DNA of 64,000 bases from an uncultured Nocardioides sp. (GTDB lineage Bacteria > Actinomycetota > Actinomycetes > Propionibacteriales > Nocardioidaceae). Shown here one piece after another: positions 7,592-15,853 of the stretch. The notes under the pieces were generated by a model. That model was not told where the DNA came from, ran no database searches, and saw only the letters and a program-made list of their open reading frames with translations. Position numbers and translations under genes: made by a program. The stretch's first letter is position 1. Every line of letters starts with the position of its first letter. The DNA is taken from contig CADCUM010000086.1 of NCBI GenBank assembly GCA_902805885.1, positions 1-64,000 of the forward strand, read 5' to 3'.

Positions 7592-8271
7592 GACATCAGC
7601 TCGCGGTAGTGGCGGAGCGCGCCCGCAGGAGCGCCGTCGTGCACGAGCCGTGACTCGTCGAAGACCAGCACCCGGTCGAACCCGGCGACCAGGTCGAGGT
7701 CGTGGGTGACGAGGACGACCTGCTGCGGGAGGCGGGCGACCAGGTCGGCGACCATCCGGGTGTTGCGGAGGTCGAGCAGGGTCGTGGGCTCGTCCATGAC
7801 GAGCAGGCGGGGCTCGGTGACGAGGACGGAGGTGAGGGCCAGCAGCTGCTTCTGCCCGCCCGAGAGCAGGTGGGCGGCGTGGTCGGCGTGCTGGGCGAGG
7901 CCGTGTGCCCTCAGCACGTCCTCGACGCGGGCGGCCACCTCGGCCTTGGACAGTCCGCGGCGCCGCAGCCCGAACGCCACGTCCTCGGCGACCGTCGGCA
8001 TCACGATCTGCGAGTCGGGGTCGGTGAAGCAGAACCCCACGTCCCTGCGCACCTCCCGGCCGTGACGCCGGGTGTCCCGGCCCTCGACGCTCACCGTGCC
8101 CTCGGACGGCACGACGAGGCCGTTCAGCATCCGGGCGAAGGTGGACTTGCCCGAGCCGTTGGCCCCGATGACCCCGATCCGGTGCTCCTCCAGCCGGACG
8201 TCGAGGTCCCGGACGACGGGCTCGCGCCGGCCGGCGTACGTGTGGGTGACACCCGAGACCTCGATCAGCAC
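7588..8271 (-). CDS. bioM: ECF biotin transporter ATP-binding protein (BioM)
   Basis: This 227-residue ABC ATPase has Walker A GANGSGKST (36-44), signature LSGGQ (136-140), Walker B LLVMDE (156-161) and the switch His in VLVTHDLD. It powers biotin import with BioN and BioY. A GTG start at 8271 gives the usual N-terminus and overlaps the end of the thiolase gene by 7 bp. A single ATPase gene fits the BioMNY arrangement, in which BioM acts as a homodimer. Confidence 0.9.
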   Translation of the reverse strand: MLIEVSGVTHTYAGRREPVVRDLDVRLEEHRIGVIGANGSGKSTFARMLNGLVVPSEGTVSVEGRDTRRHGREVRRDVGFCFTDPDSQIVMPTVAEDVAFGLRRRGLSKAEVAARVEDVLRAHGLAQHADHAAHLLSGGQKQLLALTSVLVTEPRLLVMDEPTTLLDLRNTRMVADLVARLPQQVVLVTHDLDLVAGFDRVLVFDESRLVHDGAPAGALRHYRELMS

Positions 8272-9422
8272 GGCTCCCCCGTCGCGTCGACCGACTCGAC
8301 CACCATGGCCACGCCCAGTCCTCCCCCGGCAGCCACCGCGGCCAGGCCGAGGCGTCCCTGCCGCCGGGTCACGAGGCGCGAGAACAGCCGCACCACCAGC
8401 ACCGCGCCCGAGGCACCCCACGGGTGACCGAGGGCCAGGGCACCGCCCTCGGGGCAGACCCGTCCGGGGTCCAGGCCGAGCTCGTCGCAGCACGCGAGCA
8501 CCTGGCCGGCGAACGCCTCGTTGAGCTCGACCGCGTCGATGTCGTCGAGCCCGACGCCGGCGCGCTCCAGCGCCAGGCGCACCGCGGGGACCAGGCCACG
8601 GCCCGGTCGCGCCGGGCCGACGCCGGCGGTCGCCGTGCTCAGGATCCGCAGGCCGGGGAGGCCGAGCCGCTGCTGCGTCGCGGCACTGGTCACCGCCACG
8701 GCGGCGGCACCGTCGCTGATGCCGCAGGAGTTGCCGGCGGTCACGGTGCCGCCCGGCACGAACGCCGGCCGGAGCCGGGCGAGCCGGTCCGGCGTCAGGC
8801 CGGCGCGGGGTCGGTCGTCCCGTACGACGCCGCCGACGGCGACGACCTCAGCGTCGAACGCCCCGCTCTCCCGTGCCGCGACCGCCCGCGCGTGGGACCG
8901 TGCGGCGTAGGCGTCCTGCCGCACCCTGCTCACCCCTGCCTCGGACGCCAGCAGGTCGTTGGCGACACCCATGTCGAGGTCGACGTCCGCGGGTGCGAAC
9001 GGCGCTCGCTCGTAGCGCACGGGCTCGCCCCCGTCCACGGGCGGCCAGGACCGCCAGGGAGCCGTGCTGGCGGACTCGGCGCCCCCGGCCAGGACCGTCC
9101 GGGCACCGCCTCGCACCAGCTGCGCCGCGAGGTCGATCGCGGCGAGGCCGCTCGCGCACTGCCGGTCGACCGTCAGTCCGGGGACGTGGTCCGGCAGGCC
9201 CGCCTCGAGCGCGGCGAGGCGCGCGAGGTTGCCGCCCGGACCCATGCAGTTGCCGAGCACGACGTCGTCGACCTCGTCCCCGGCCGGGCCCAGGCGGTCG
9301 ACCAGGGCGGTGAGGACGGCCGCTCCCAGCTGCTGGACGGGCACCCCGGCGAGCGAGTGGCCCGCCGTCCCGATGGGCGTGCGGGCCGCAGCGACGACCA
9401 CGGGCGCGTCGGCGGTCGTCAC
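8265..9422 (-). CDS. Thiolase-family protein lacking the second catalytic cysteine
   Basis: The 385-residue protein is a full-length thiolase. The nucleophilic Cys89 lies in DRQCASGLAAID, NEAFAGQV is present, and the catalytic His is in LALGHPWGASGA. The C-terminal motif that is normally C-x-GGG-x-G reads AAGGGLGVAM, so the general-base cysteine is alanine. It might therefore favour another reaction, such as thiolysis-poor condensation or acyl transfer (inference). It overlaps the ligase gene by 4 bp and bioM by 7 bp. A role in making or salvaging a pimeloyl precursor would explain its place in a biotin operon, but nothing here proves it. Confidence 0.85.
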   Translation of the reverse strand: MTTADAPVVVAAARTPIGTAGHSLAGVPVQQLGAAVLTALVDRLGPAGDEVDDVVLGNCMGPGGNLARLAALEAGLPDHVPGLTVDRQCASGLAAIDLAAQLVRGGARTVLAGGAESASTAPWRSWPPVDGGEPVRYERAPFAPADVDLDMGVANDLLASEAGVSRVRQDAYAARSHARAVAARESGAFDAEVVAVGGVVRDDRPRAGLTPDRLARLRPAFVPGGTVTAGNSCGISDGAAAVAVTSAATQQRLGLPGLRILSTATAGVGPARPGRGLVPAVRLALERAGVGLDDIDAVELNEAFAGQVLACCDELGLDPGRVCPEGGALALGHPWGASGAVLVVRLFSRLVTRRQGRLGLAAVAAGGGLGVAMVVESVDATGEPC

Positions 9423-10465
9423 GCGTCCACCGGCTCGACCGCCGCGACCGCCGTCGCGAGGGCGACCCGGTCGATCTTCCCGCTCGGGGTGAGGGGCAGC
9501 GTCGGCAGGTGCACCCACCGGCGTGGCCGCTCGGCGGGCGCCAGTGCCTGGCGGGCCAGGGACCGCAGTCGCGGGACGTCGTCCGCGCAGGAGACGACCG
9601 CGACCACCACCTCGCCCAGGTCGGGGTGCGGACGACCGACGACCGCCACCTCGCCGGCCGCCCCCGCGCGGAGCCGGTGCTCGATGTCGGCGACGAGGAC
9701 CGTCGCCCCACCGGTGGTGATGCCCCCCGCGCGCCCCAGCACGCGCACGTGCCCGCCGGTCAGCTCTCCCCGGTCCCCCACCGTCGTCCAGCCGTCGCTG
9801 TCGCGGCGGAGCGTGCGCCCCGGCTCCGCGTAGCCGAGGCAGGTGTACGGCGACCGCACCCACAGCTCGCCGGCACGCGCCGTCACCTCCACGTCGGGGA
9901 AGGGACGCAGCGCGTCGGCGTGCTCGCCCCAGGCGACGAACGAGAGCTCCGCGGCGCCGTAGTAGTGGCTGACCCGCGCCCCGGCGGCACGCGCGGCGTC
10001 GTACGTCGTCCGGTCGAGGCGGTCCCCGGCGACGAGGACGTGCAGGTCCGCCAGGTCCGACGGGGCCTCGGCGAGCAGCCGTCGCAGGGTGGAGGGGACC
10101 AGGTGGGCGTGGGTCGCCTCGCGGGGACCCGGGACGAGGGACGCTCCCGCCCACCGGGCGTGCGCGGCGGCGAAGAGGTTCATCGTCGCGGCCAGGGGGC
10201 CGGGGACCCACACCCGGCTGCTGTGTCCGACCCCGAGCAGGCTGCTGACGTGGTGGAACGAGTCGACCCAGGAGCCGGTGGTGCGCAGGACCGTGCGCGA
10301 TGCGCCTGCGGTCCCCGAGGTCGCGAGGGCAAGTGGCCGCCGCTGCGCGTGGGCGTCCTGGAACGCCGCGAGAGGGTCCTTCGCGGCGAGGACGTCGACG
10401 GGGTCGGCCCCCGGTCCGGCCCCCGGACCGGCCTCCGGACCGGCCTCCTGATCAGCGGAGGGCAT
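9419..10465 (-). CDS. Short AMP-dependent acyl-CoA synthetase/ligase in the biotin operon
   Basis: This 348-residue adenylate-forming enzyme has the P-loop ALATSGTAGASR, the A5 motif SHYYGAAELS, the A7 aspartate in VGDRGEL and the C-terminal lysine motif LPLTPSGKID. It lacks about 100-150 N-terminal residues of ordinary acyl-CoA synthetases, as MenE-like ligases do. It should activate a carboxylic acid with ATP and CoA. Located between bioY (14-bp overlap) and the thiolase (4-bp overlap), it may activate pimelate or another diacid (inference). The N-terminus contains a Gly-Pro-Ala repeat encoded by a short GC-rich tandem sequence. Confidence 0.83.
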   Translation of the reverse strand: MPSADQEAGPEAGPGAGPGADPVDVLAAKDPLAAFQDAHAQRRPLALATSGTAGASRTVLRTTGSWVDSFHHVSSLLGVGHSSRVWVPGPLAATMNLFAAAHARWAGASLVPGPREATHAHLVPSTLRRLLAEAPSDLADLHVLVAGDRLDRTTYDAARAAGARVSHYYGAAELSFVAWGEHADALRPFPDVEVTARAGELWVRSPYTCLGYAEPGRTLRRDSDGWTTVGDRGELTGGHVRVLGRAGGITTGGATVLVADIEHRLRAGAAGEVAVVGRPHPDLGEVVVAVVSCADDVPRLRSLARQALAPAERPRRWVHLPTLPLTPSGKIDRVALATAVAAVEPVDA

Positions 10466-11057
10466 CAGCCGGCTCGGCGGACCGGCTCCGGCGTTCCGGG
10501 AGCAGGCCCGGGTAGGCCGCGTGCACCCCGCGGGCGACGAGCGCGCAGATGACGGCCTTGGCCACGTCGCCCGGGATGAAGAGGAGGTCGACCTTCACCG
10601 CGGCGCCGAGGCTGAGATCGGCTCGGAGGATCATGCCGACGATGCCGAGAGCGTGGATGACCACGACCCCGCCGACCAGGGCGGCGAGCAGGCCCGGGAG
10701 CAGCCGGTAGGGGGCGCGGAACGCGTACGTGAGCGCACCGACGACGAACGCGCCGACCACCCAGCCGACGAAGTACCCGATCGACGTGCCGGCGAGGATG
10801 CCGAGGCCGCCGCGACCGCCGGCGAGCAGGGGCAGCCCGAGGGCGACGAGGGCGAGGAACAGCAGCACGGCCAGGGCACCACGGCGCGGCCCGAGGATCG
10901 CGCCGGCCAGCATCACGCCCAGGGTCTGGGCGGTGATGGGGACGGGCGAGCCGAACGGCGACAGGGCCGGGATGAGCCCCAGTGCGGCCACGACGCCGGC
11001 GAAGACGGCGATCATCGCGATGTCTCGGCTGTCCGGTACGGCGGGGGTGCGGGACAT
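10452..11057 (-). CDS. bioY: Biotin ECF transporter substrate-binding component (BioY)
   Basis: This 201-residue, six-span membrane protein carries the BioY signatures PVPITAQTLGVMLAGAILGP and GTSIGYFVGW. It binds biotin with high affinity and works with BioM and BioN. The ATG at 11057 is preceded by GGAGGACG. It is the first gene of the operon, and a palindromic operator stands 29 bp upstream of its start. The C-terminal tail is Arg-rich and overlaps the ligase gene by 14 bp. Confidence 0.95.
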   Translation of the reverse strand: MSRTPAVPDSRDIAMIAVFAGVVAALGLIPALSPFGSPVPITAQTLGVMLAGAILGPRRGALAVLLFLALVALGLPLLAGGRGGLGILAGTSIGYFVGWVVGAFVVGALTYAFRAPYRLLPGLLAALVGGVVVIHALGIVGMILRADLSLGAAVKVDLLFIPGDVAKAVICALVARGVHAAYPGLLPERRSRSAEPADALR

Positions 11058-11085
11058 CGATCGTCCTCCGGCTCGTGGGCGGGGC

Positions 11086-11106
11086 CACCTGAACGGCGTT
11101 CAGGTG
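11086..11106. promoter_or_regulatory. Palindromic operator of the bioY operon (BioQ-box-like)
   Basis: The arms CACCTGAACG and CGTTCAGGTG flank one central base, giving 10-bp perfect arms. The core TGAAC-GGC-GTTCA matches the repeat upstream of the TetR gene at 3249-3818. It sits 29 bp before the bioY start, where it would block the promoter. Biotin-dependent repression through a BioQ-type TetR protein is the likely role. Confidence 0.75.
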
Positions 11107-11174
11107 ACGGCGCACAGGCTAGGCGTGGACCTGGGGCGCGTCAAAGCCGGGCACGGCCCCCGCGCCGGTCGCCG

Positions 11175-12350
11175 TCACGGCGCGAGGCCCGCGCACGCGC
11201 GGAGCCGGCGCAGGTCGGCGTCGAAGGCGGCCGCACCGGAGCCGGTGATGACCCGCGGCAGACCGTCGGTGCCGATGCGAGCGGGTTCCCACGCGGCCTC
11301 GGTGACGGAGGCCCGCCCGGACGGCGACCGCGGCGGGCGCACCGTCAGCGTCAGGACGCCGGTCGTCGACGCGGCCTCCGACGTCTGGGAGTACCAGGCG
11401 TAGTTCCCCAGCCCGTAGGCCACGTAGCCGGGTCCGAGGCGCCCGTCGCCCTGGAGCACGTGCGCGTGGCTGCCGACGACGATGTCCGCACCTGCCTCGA
11501 CGAGGTCGGCGGCCAGCGAACGCTGCCCGCTGCTCGGGCAGCGCTCGCCCTGGACCCCCCAGTGCAGGTAGACCAGCACCACGTCCGCCGAGCGGTCGGC
11601 CGACTCCACGGTCCGCAGCAGACGGCCGGGGTCGAGGGCGTCCGCCGTGCCGGCCGAGCGGTCGGTCGCGGCCCAGTGCCCGGTGGGGTCGGCGGTGGGG
11701 TCGGCGTCGGCGAGCGTCGCGCCGATCGTGGCGACGACGGTCCCACCGACGTCGAGCTCCGCGGGGCGGAACGCCTCCTCGGCGTCCCGCCCGATGCCGA
11801 CCACCGCCAGGGGCGGATCCGCCGTCAGCGCCGCGTCGACGGCGTCGAACATCCCCGGGAGCGGGTCGCGGCCGAAGTCGAGGGCGTGGTTGTTCGCCAT
11901 CGAGGCCACGTCGACGCCGGCCGCGGCCAGCGCGGAGAAGGCTCCCGGCGGCGCCTGGAAGGTGTACCGCTTCCCAGGATCGGGGGTGCCCCCGGTCCCG
12001 ACGGACGTCTCCAGGTTGACGACGGCGACGTCCGCCGCCGCCAGGGCGGCGGTCGCCGGGGCGAGGGCGGTGGCCGGGTCCCCGAGGCGGTCGCGGAGCA
12101 CCCCCTCGAAGTGGACGTCGCCGGCCACCGCGATCGTCAGTGGGGCAGGCCGCGGGCGCTTCGGGACGGGCGTGCCGCCTGCCGACGGAGGGGGCGCGAC
12201 CTCCGCGGACGCCGTCGGCGGGCGGGAGGACGACGTGCCCGGCGCTGACCCGGTCGAGCAGCCGGCCGCCAGCACGCTCGCGGACAGGACACCCACCGCC
12301 GCGACGGCGCGGCGCCTGCGGCGTGACGTCGTGCCGGGGGTCGGCGTCAT
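11175..12350 (-). CDS. CapA-family lipoprotein (PGA_cap metallophosphatase-like)
   Basis: The 391-residue product has a lipoprotein signal peptide with Cys31 in SVLAAGC and a Pro/Ser linker. It then has a CapA/PGA_cap calcineurin-like domain: IAVAGDVHFEG, VNLETSVG, SMANNHALDFG, LHWGVQGE and VGSHAHVLQG. CapA relatives take part in poly-gamma-glutamate capsule export or act as phosphoesterases. No capB or capC genes are nearby, so capsule formation is not supported. Its ATG overlaps the stop of the upstream M28 peptidase gene by 1 bp, so the two lipoproteins are co-translated. Confidence 0.85.
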   Translation of the reverse strand: MTPTPGTTSRRRRRAVAAVGVLSASVLAAGCSTGSAPGTSSSRPPTASAEVAPPPSAGGTPVPKRPRPAPLTIAVAGDVHFEGVLRDRLGDPATALAPATAALAAADVAVVNLETSVGTGGTPDPGKRYTFQAPPGAFSALAAAGVDVASMANNHALDFGRDPLPGMFDAVDAALTADPPLAVVGIGRDAEEAFRPAELDVGGTVVATIGATLADADPTADPTGHWAATDRSAGTADALDPGRLLRTVESADRSADVVLVYLHWGVQGERCPSSGQRSLAADLVEAGADIVVGSHAHVLQGDGRLGPGYVAYGLGNYAWYSQTSEAASTTGVLTLTVRPPRSPSGRASVTEAAWEPARIGTDGLPRVITGSGAAAFDADLRRLRACAGLAP

Positions 12351-13327
12351 CACCGCAGCCAGGCCAGCACGGTGCGGATCGTCCGCGCGAGCTGCGCCGG
12401 GTCGACGACGTCGGGGGTGTCGGTCTCGTCGTGGTAGGCGCCGTACGACGTGCCGCCGAGGCGCACGCCGGGCAGGCCGTCGCGGACGAACGACCAGTGG
12501 TCGCTGGACGCCTGCCCCGTCTCGAGCACGTGCGGGACCCGTGCCCGCTCGGCCGCGCCGGCCACCTCGGCCCGCAGCGCCGACGGCTCGGAGACACTGC
12601 CGATCGGCAGCACCTCGCCCACCCCGACCCGGTCCAGGGACACCATCCCGCGCAGGCTGCGCCGCTCCTGGCCGGCCAGCCCCGCGACGTACGCCCGGGA
12701 GCCGTAGTGGTGGTGCTCGTCGCCCTCGCCGCGCGGCTCCTCCGACCCGAACGCGACCAGCACGAGGGGCAGCCGGGTCCGGGAGTCGCGGGTGGCCTCC
12801 GCGATCGCGAGCAGGGCACCGACGCCGGACGCGTTGTCCTCCGCCCCGGGCGCCTGGGGCACGGTGTCGAGGTGCGCCCCGACCGCGAGCCAGGGCTCGC
12901 CGGGCCGCACGTCGCCACGGGTCGCGACCAGGTTGACGCTGGTACCACCCGCCACGGGCACGCCCCACGAGACCCCCGGCGGCGAGTGGAACCGTTGCCG
13001 GGTCACCTGCCACCCGTGGCGCTCGAGCTGCTCCTCCACCCAGTCCGCCGCCCGGAAGTAGGCGCGCGTGTGCCCGGGTCGCGGTCCGATCTCACCCGCC
13101 AGGTGGCGGACCGCGTCCATGGCGATCCCCACCTCGCCGTCCGCCGGTCGGACCCGGGGCGGTGCTGGCTGCGGGGGCTCGGGGGACGTCTCTGTGGTTG
13201 GGGCAGAAGTGGTCGGCGCAGGGGTCGCTGACGCAGCCGGGTGGTTGTCGCTCTCAGGCGATGGCTCGGTCGTGGAACAGGCCGACACCAGAACGGCGAT
13301 CGCCAGGGCGAGCGTGGCTTTCCGCAA
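12350..13327 (-). CDS. M28-family zinc aminopeptidase lipoprotein
   Basis: This 325-residue lipoprotein (Cys17 in LVSAC) has a Pro/Thr/Ser linker and an M28 peptidase domain. Visible metal and catalytic residues are H152 in VGAHLDTV, D164 in EDNASG, E196/E197 in FGSEEPRG and a late His in AYHDETDTPD. It should trim peptides at the outer face of the membrane. The start is TTG at 13327, chosen because a strong GGAGGAGG ribosome site lies 4 nt upstream and the frame then begins with a clean signal peptide. It is followed directly by the CapA-like gene. Confidence 0.87.
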   Translation of the reverse strand: MRKATLALAIAVLVSACSTTEPSPESDNHPAASATPAPTTSAPTTETSPEPPQPAPPRVRPADGEVGIAMDAVRHLAGEIGPRPGHTRAYFRAADWVEEQLERHGWQVTRQRFHSPPGVSWGVPVAGGTSVNLVATRGDVRPGEPWLAVGAHLDTVPQAPGAEDNASGVGALLAIAEATRDSRTRLPLVLVAFGSEEPRGEGDEHHHYGSRAYVAGLAGQERRSLRGMVSLDRVGVGEVLPIGSVSEPSALRAEVAGAAERARVPHVLETGQASSDHWSFVRDGLPGVRLGGTSYGAYHDETDTPDVVDPAQLARTIRTVLAWLR

Positions 13328-13401
13328 CAGACCTCCTCCGGTCGTCTGTCGGACGCGCCTCCAGGCACGATAGTTGCCGCCGAGTCAGCAGCGCGGGTCT
13401 C

Positions 13402-13565
13402 CTACGTCCGCCGGGTGAATCTGACGTCGCCGTTGGGTAGTCGGTCGGCGGTGTAGGTGGGGTCGTGGGCGCGGTGGTGGTGGTGCGAGCAGAGGAGCAC
13501 GCCGTTGGCCAGGTCGGTGGGTCCGTGCTGCGTCCACGGGGTCCAGTCCAGCGCTCTATTCGCAA
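13402..13565 (-). pseudogene. 3' remnant of a DUF222/HNH endonuclease-type gene
   Basis: About 50 codons without a start remain. They read LDWTPWTQHGPTDLANGVLL, then CSHHHHRAHDPTYTADRLPN, then GDVRFTRRT and a stop. GPTDLANG-x-LLC-x-HHHR is the HNH core typical of the actinobacterial DUF222/13E12-repeat family, which reaches about 400 residues or more. The N-terminal DUF222 part is missing and the fragment ends near the amidase stop codon. These genes are multi-copy and recombine often, so this stub probably marks an old deletion or rearrangement. Confidence 0.8.
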
Positions 13566-13584
13566 GCCGGTTCGAACAACAGGA

Positions 13585-15003
13585 TCAGACGAACGTCGGG
13601 AAGGTGGGTGCCGGGAGCGGGCCGGTCGTCCGGTCCCGCGCCACCTCGTAGCCGTGCGCGACCTCCACCAGCGTCGCCTCGCTGCCGGCCGTCCCCCAGA
13701 ACGACACCGCCACCGGCAGCCCTGCGGCCAGCTCGGTGGGGACTGTGACGAGGGGGTAGCCCGCGACCGCCGCGGGGCCGCTGCAGGCCCCCGTGAAGTG
13801 CTCGGCGTTGACGAGGTCGATGGGGTGGGCCGGGGGGTACGACGGGGTGACGAGCGCGTCGAGGTCGTGCTCGCGGAGCACCTGGTCGATGCCGCCCTCC
13901 CGCGTGGCGGCCACGCCGCGAGCACGGGCCTCGAGGTGCTCCGGGCTCCCGGCGAGGGGACCGGCGAGCGCCTTCTCCAGGAGCGACTGGCCGAAGTGGG
14001 CCAGCTCGGTCCCGGCGTGACGGCGGTTGAAGTCGACCACGTCCTCCAGCGTCCGCGGCACCTCTCCGCTGCGGGTCGCGAGGTAGTCGGCGAGACCCGA
14101 GCGGAACTCGGCCAGGAGCACGAGCACCTCGTCCCGGACGACCTGCTCCCCCAGCACCGGCAGGTCGGTGCCGTCGACGACGGTCGCGCCCTCGGCGGCC
14201 AGCAGTGCCACCGCGCGCTCGGCGGCCGCGTCGGCGTGGAGCGAATAGCCCCAGTAGGTCCGTCGCGGCACGCCGATCCGCTTCCCGGCCAGCCGGCCGG
14301 GCACGGCGTGGGAGGAGTAGTCGGTGCCGTTCCCGGCCAGCACCGTCAGCAGCGCCGCGGCCTCCCGGACGGTCGCGGCCATCGGACCCGGCGAGTCCTG
14401 GGAGTGCGAGATCGGCACGACGCCCTCGGTGGGGACCGTGCCGACCGTGGGCTTGATGCCGACGCAGCCGTTGAAGGCAGCCGGGCACGTGATCGAGCCG
14501 TCGGTCTCCGTGCCGACCGCGAACGCCGCCAGTCCGGCCGCCACCGCGGCGCCGCTGCCCGAGCTCGAGCCGCCCGCGGAACGGTTCAGCGCGTAGGGGT
14601 TGCGCGTCAGCCCGCCGTAGGCAGACCACCCCGACGTCGACGACTCGTCGCGGAGGTTCGCCCACTCGGAGAGGTTGGTCTTGCCGAGGACGACCATCCC
14701 AGCGTCACGCAGCCGTCGCACGAGGGGCGCGTCCCGGTCGGGCGGCGGCGCATCGGCGAGCGCGAGCGACCCGGCCGTCGTGGGCAGGTCGTGGGTGTCG
14801 ATGTTGTCCTTCACCAGCACCGCACGGCCGTGGAGCGGCCCGCGCGCCGCTCCGGAGGACGCCTCCCGGTCCAGCCGGTCCGCCTGCTGGAGTGCACCCG
14901 GATGTGGCGTGCAGATCGCGTTGACCCGGGGCTCGACCTCCTCGCTCCGCTGCAGGAGCCGTTCGACCTCCTCGCGAGCCGCGGACGGCTGGGGGTGCAC
15001 CAT
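13585..15003 (-). CDS. Amidase-signature family hydrolase
   Basis: This 472-residue enzyme has the Lys-cisSer-Ser triad of the amidase signature family: K65 in AVLVKDNIDT, S146 in AGGSSSGSGAAVAAG, and nucleophile S170 in TETDGSITCPAAFNG. It should cleave an amide bond of a small molecule. It differs from the real gatA of this window, which forms a gatCAB operon at 54.7-58.1 kb, so it is not the tRNA amidotransferase. The ATG at 15003 is divergent from the hydrolase gene, with 42 bp between the starts. Confidence 0.9.
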   Translation of the reverse strand: MVHPQPSAAREEVERLLQRSEEVEPRVNAICTPHPGALQQADRLDREASSGAARGPLHGRAVLVKDNIDTHDLPTTAGSLALADAPPPDRDAPLVRRLRDAGMVVLGKTNLSEWANLRDESSTSGWSAYGGLTRNPYALNRSAGGSSSGSGAAVAAGLAAFAVGTETDGSITCPAAFNGCVGIKPTVGTVPTEGVVPISHSQDSPGPMAATVREAAALLTVLAGNGTDYSSHAVPGRLAGKRIGVPRRTYWGYSLHADAAAERAVALLAAEGATVVDGTDLPVLGEQVVRDEVLVLLAEFRSGLADYLATRSGEVPRTLEDVVDFNRRHAGTELAHFGQSLLEKALAGPLAGSPEHLEARARGVAATREGGIDQVLREHDLDALVTPSYPPAHPIDLVNAEHFTGACSGPAAVAGYPLVTVPTELAAGLPVAVSFWGTAGSEATLVEVAHGYEVARDRTTGPLPAPTFPTFV

Positions 15004-15045
15004 GGCGTGATCATGCCTGACCGCGCTGCTGGCACGATCATCCCC

Positions 15046-15819
15046 ATGGCCGAGCGCGTGACCTTCCCCAGCGTCAGCGGCGAGAGGCTCGCCGGCATCC
15101 TCGACCTGCCCGAGGGCCCGGTGCGCGGGTGGGGCGTCTTCTCCCACGGCTTCACGCTCGGCAAGGACTCCCCTGCCGCCGCCCGGATCTGCAAGCAGCT
15201 CGCCGCCGAGGGCGTCGGCATGCTGCGCTTCGACAACCTCGGGCTCGGCGACTCCGAGGGCGACTGGGGCGACGGGTCGTTCTCCCACAAGGTCGCCGAC
15301 ACCGTCGAGGCGGCGAGGTTCCTGGCCGGGACCGGCAGGCCCGTCGAGATCCTGGTGGGCCACTCGTTCGGCGGCGCCGCGGTCATCGCCGCCGCACGCG
15401 ACATCCCGGAGGCGCGCGCCGTCGCGACCGTCGGGGCGCCGTACGACCCCTCGCACGTCGAGCACCAGTACGACGCCGTCGTGGAGCGCGTGCTCGCCGA
15501 GGGAGAGGCGCAGGTCAGGCTCGGCGACAAGGCGCTGACGATGAAGCGTGCCTTCGTCGAGGACGTGCGCCGGGCCGACCTGGCCGACGCCATCCGCGAG
15601 CTCGGACGGCCACTGCTGGTGCTGCACTCCCCCACCGACGAGACCGTCGCGATCCGCAACGCCAGCGACATCTTCAACGCCGCCCGGCACCCGCGCAGCT
15701 TCGTCTCCCTCGAGGGGTCGGACCACCTGCTCACTGCTCGCGGCCAGGCCCGTCGCGCGGCACGGATCATCAGCGCGTGGGCCGAGCCCTACCTCGCCGA
15801 GGACGAGCGCGACGACTAG
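15046..15819 (+). CDS. Alpha/beta hydrolase
   Basis: The 257-residue protein has the nucleophile elbow VGHSFGGAAV, an acid residue in LHSPTDETV and a late His in LEGSDHLLT, completing a Ser-Asp-His triad. The oxyanion-hole region is VFSHGFTLGKDS. Close relatives are often fused to, or next to, OsmC-type peroxidases; no OsmC domain is present here. An in-frame ATG at 15013 is also possible. It has no signal peptide. The substrate is unknown. Confidence 0.88.
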   Translation: MAERVTFPSVSGERLAGILDLPEGPVRGWGVFSHGFTLGKDSPAAARICKQLAAEGVGMLRFDNLGLGDSEGDWGDGSFSHKVADTVEAARFLAGTGRPVEILVGHSFGGAAVIAAARDIPEARAVATVGAPYDPSHVEHQYDAVVERVLAEGEAQVRLGDKALTMKRAFVEDVRRADLADAIRELGRPLLVLHSPTDETVAIRNASDIFNAARHPRSFVSLEGSDHLLTARGQARRAARIISAWAEPYLAEDERDD

Positions 15820-15853
15820 CGGGTGACCGGCCCTCGGAGAACGGCCGGATCCC

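Noticed and set aside
13585-15003. Second gatA copy
   Set aside because: The amidase has the family triad but no gatB or gatC next to it, and its sequence differs from the GatA at 56262. It is an ordinary amidase-signature enzyme.
13465-15045. Long plus-strand extension upstream of the alpha/beta hydrolase start
   Set aside because: The extension is antisense to the amidase, whose catalytic triad is intact. The hydrolase begins at ATG 15046.
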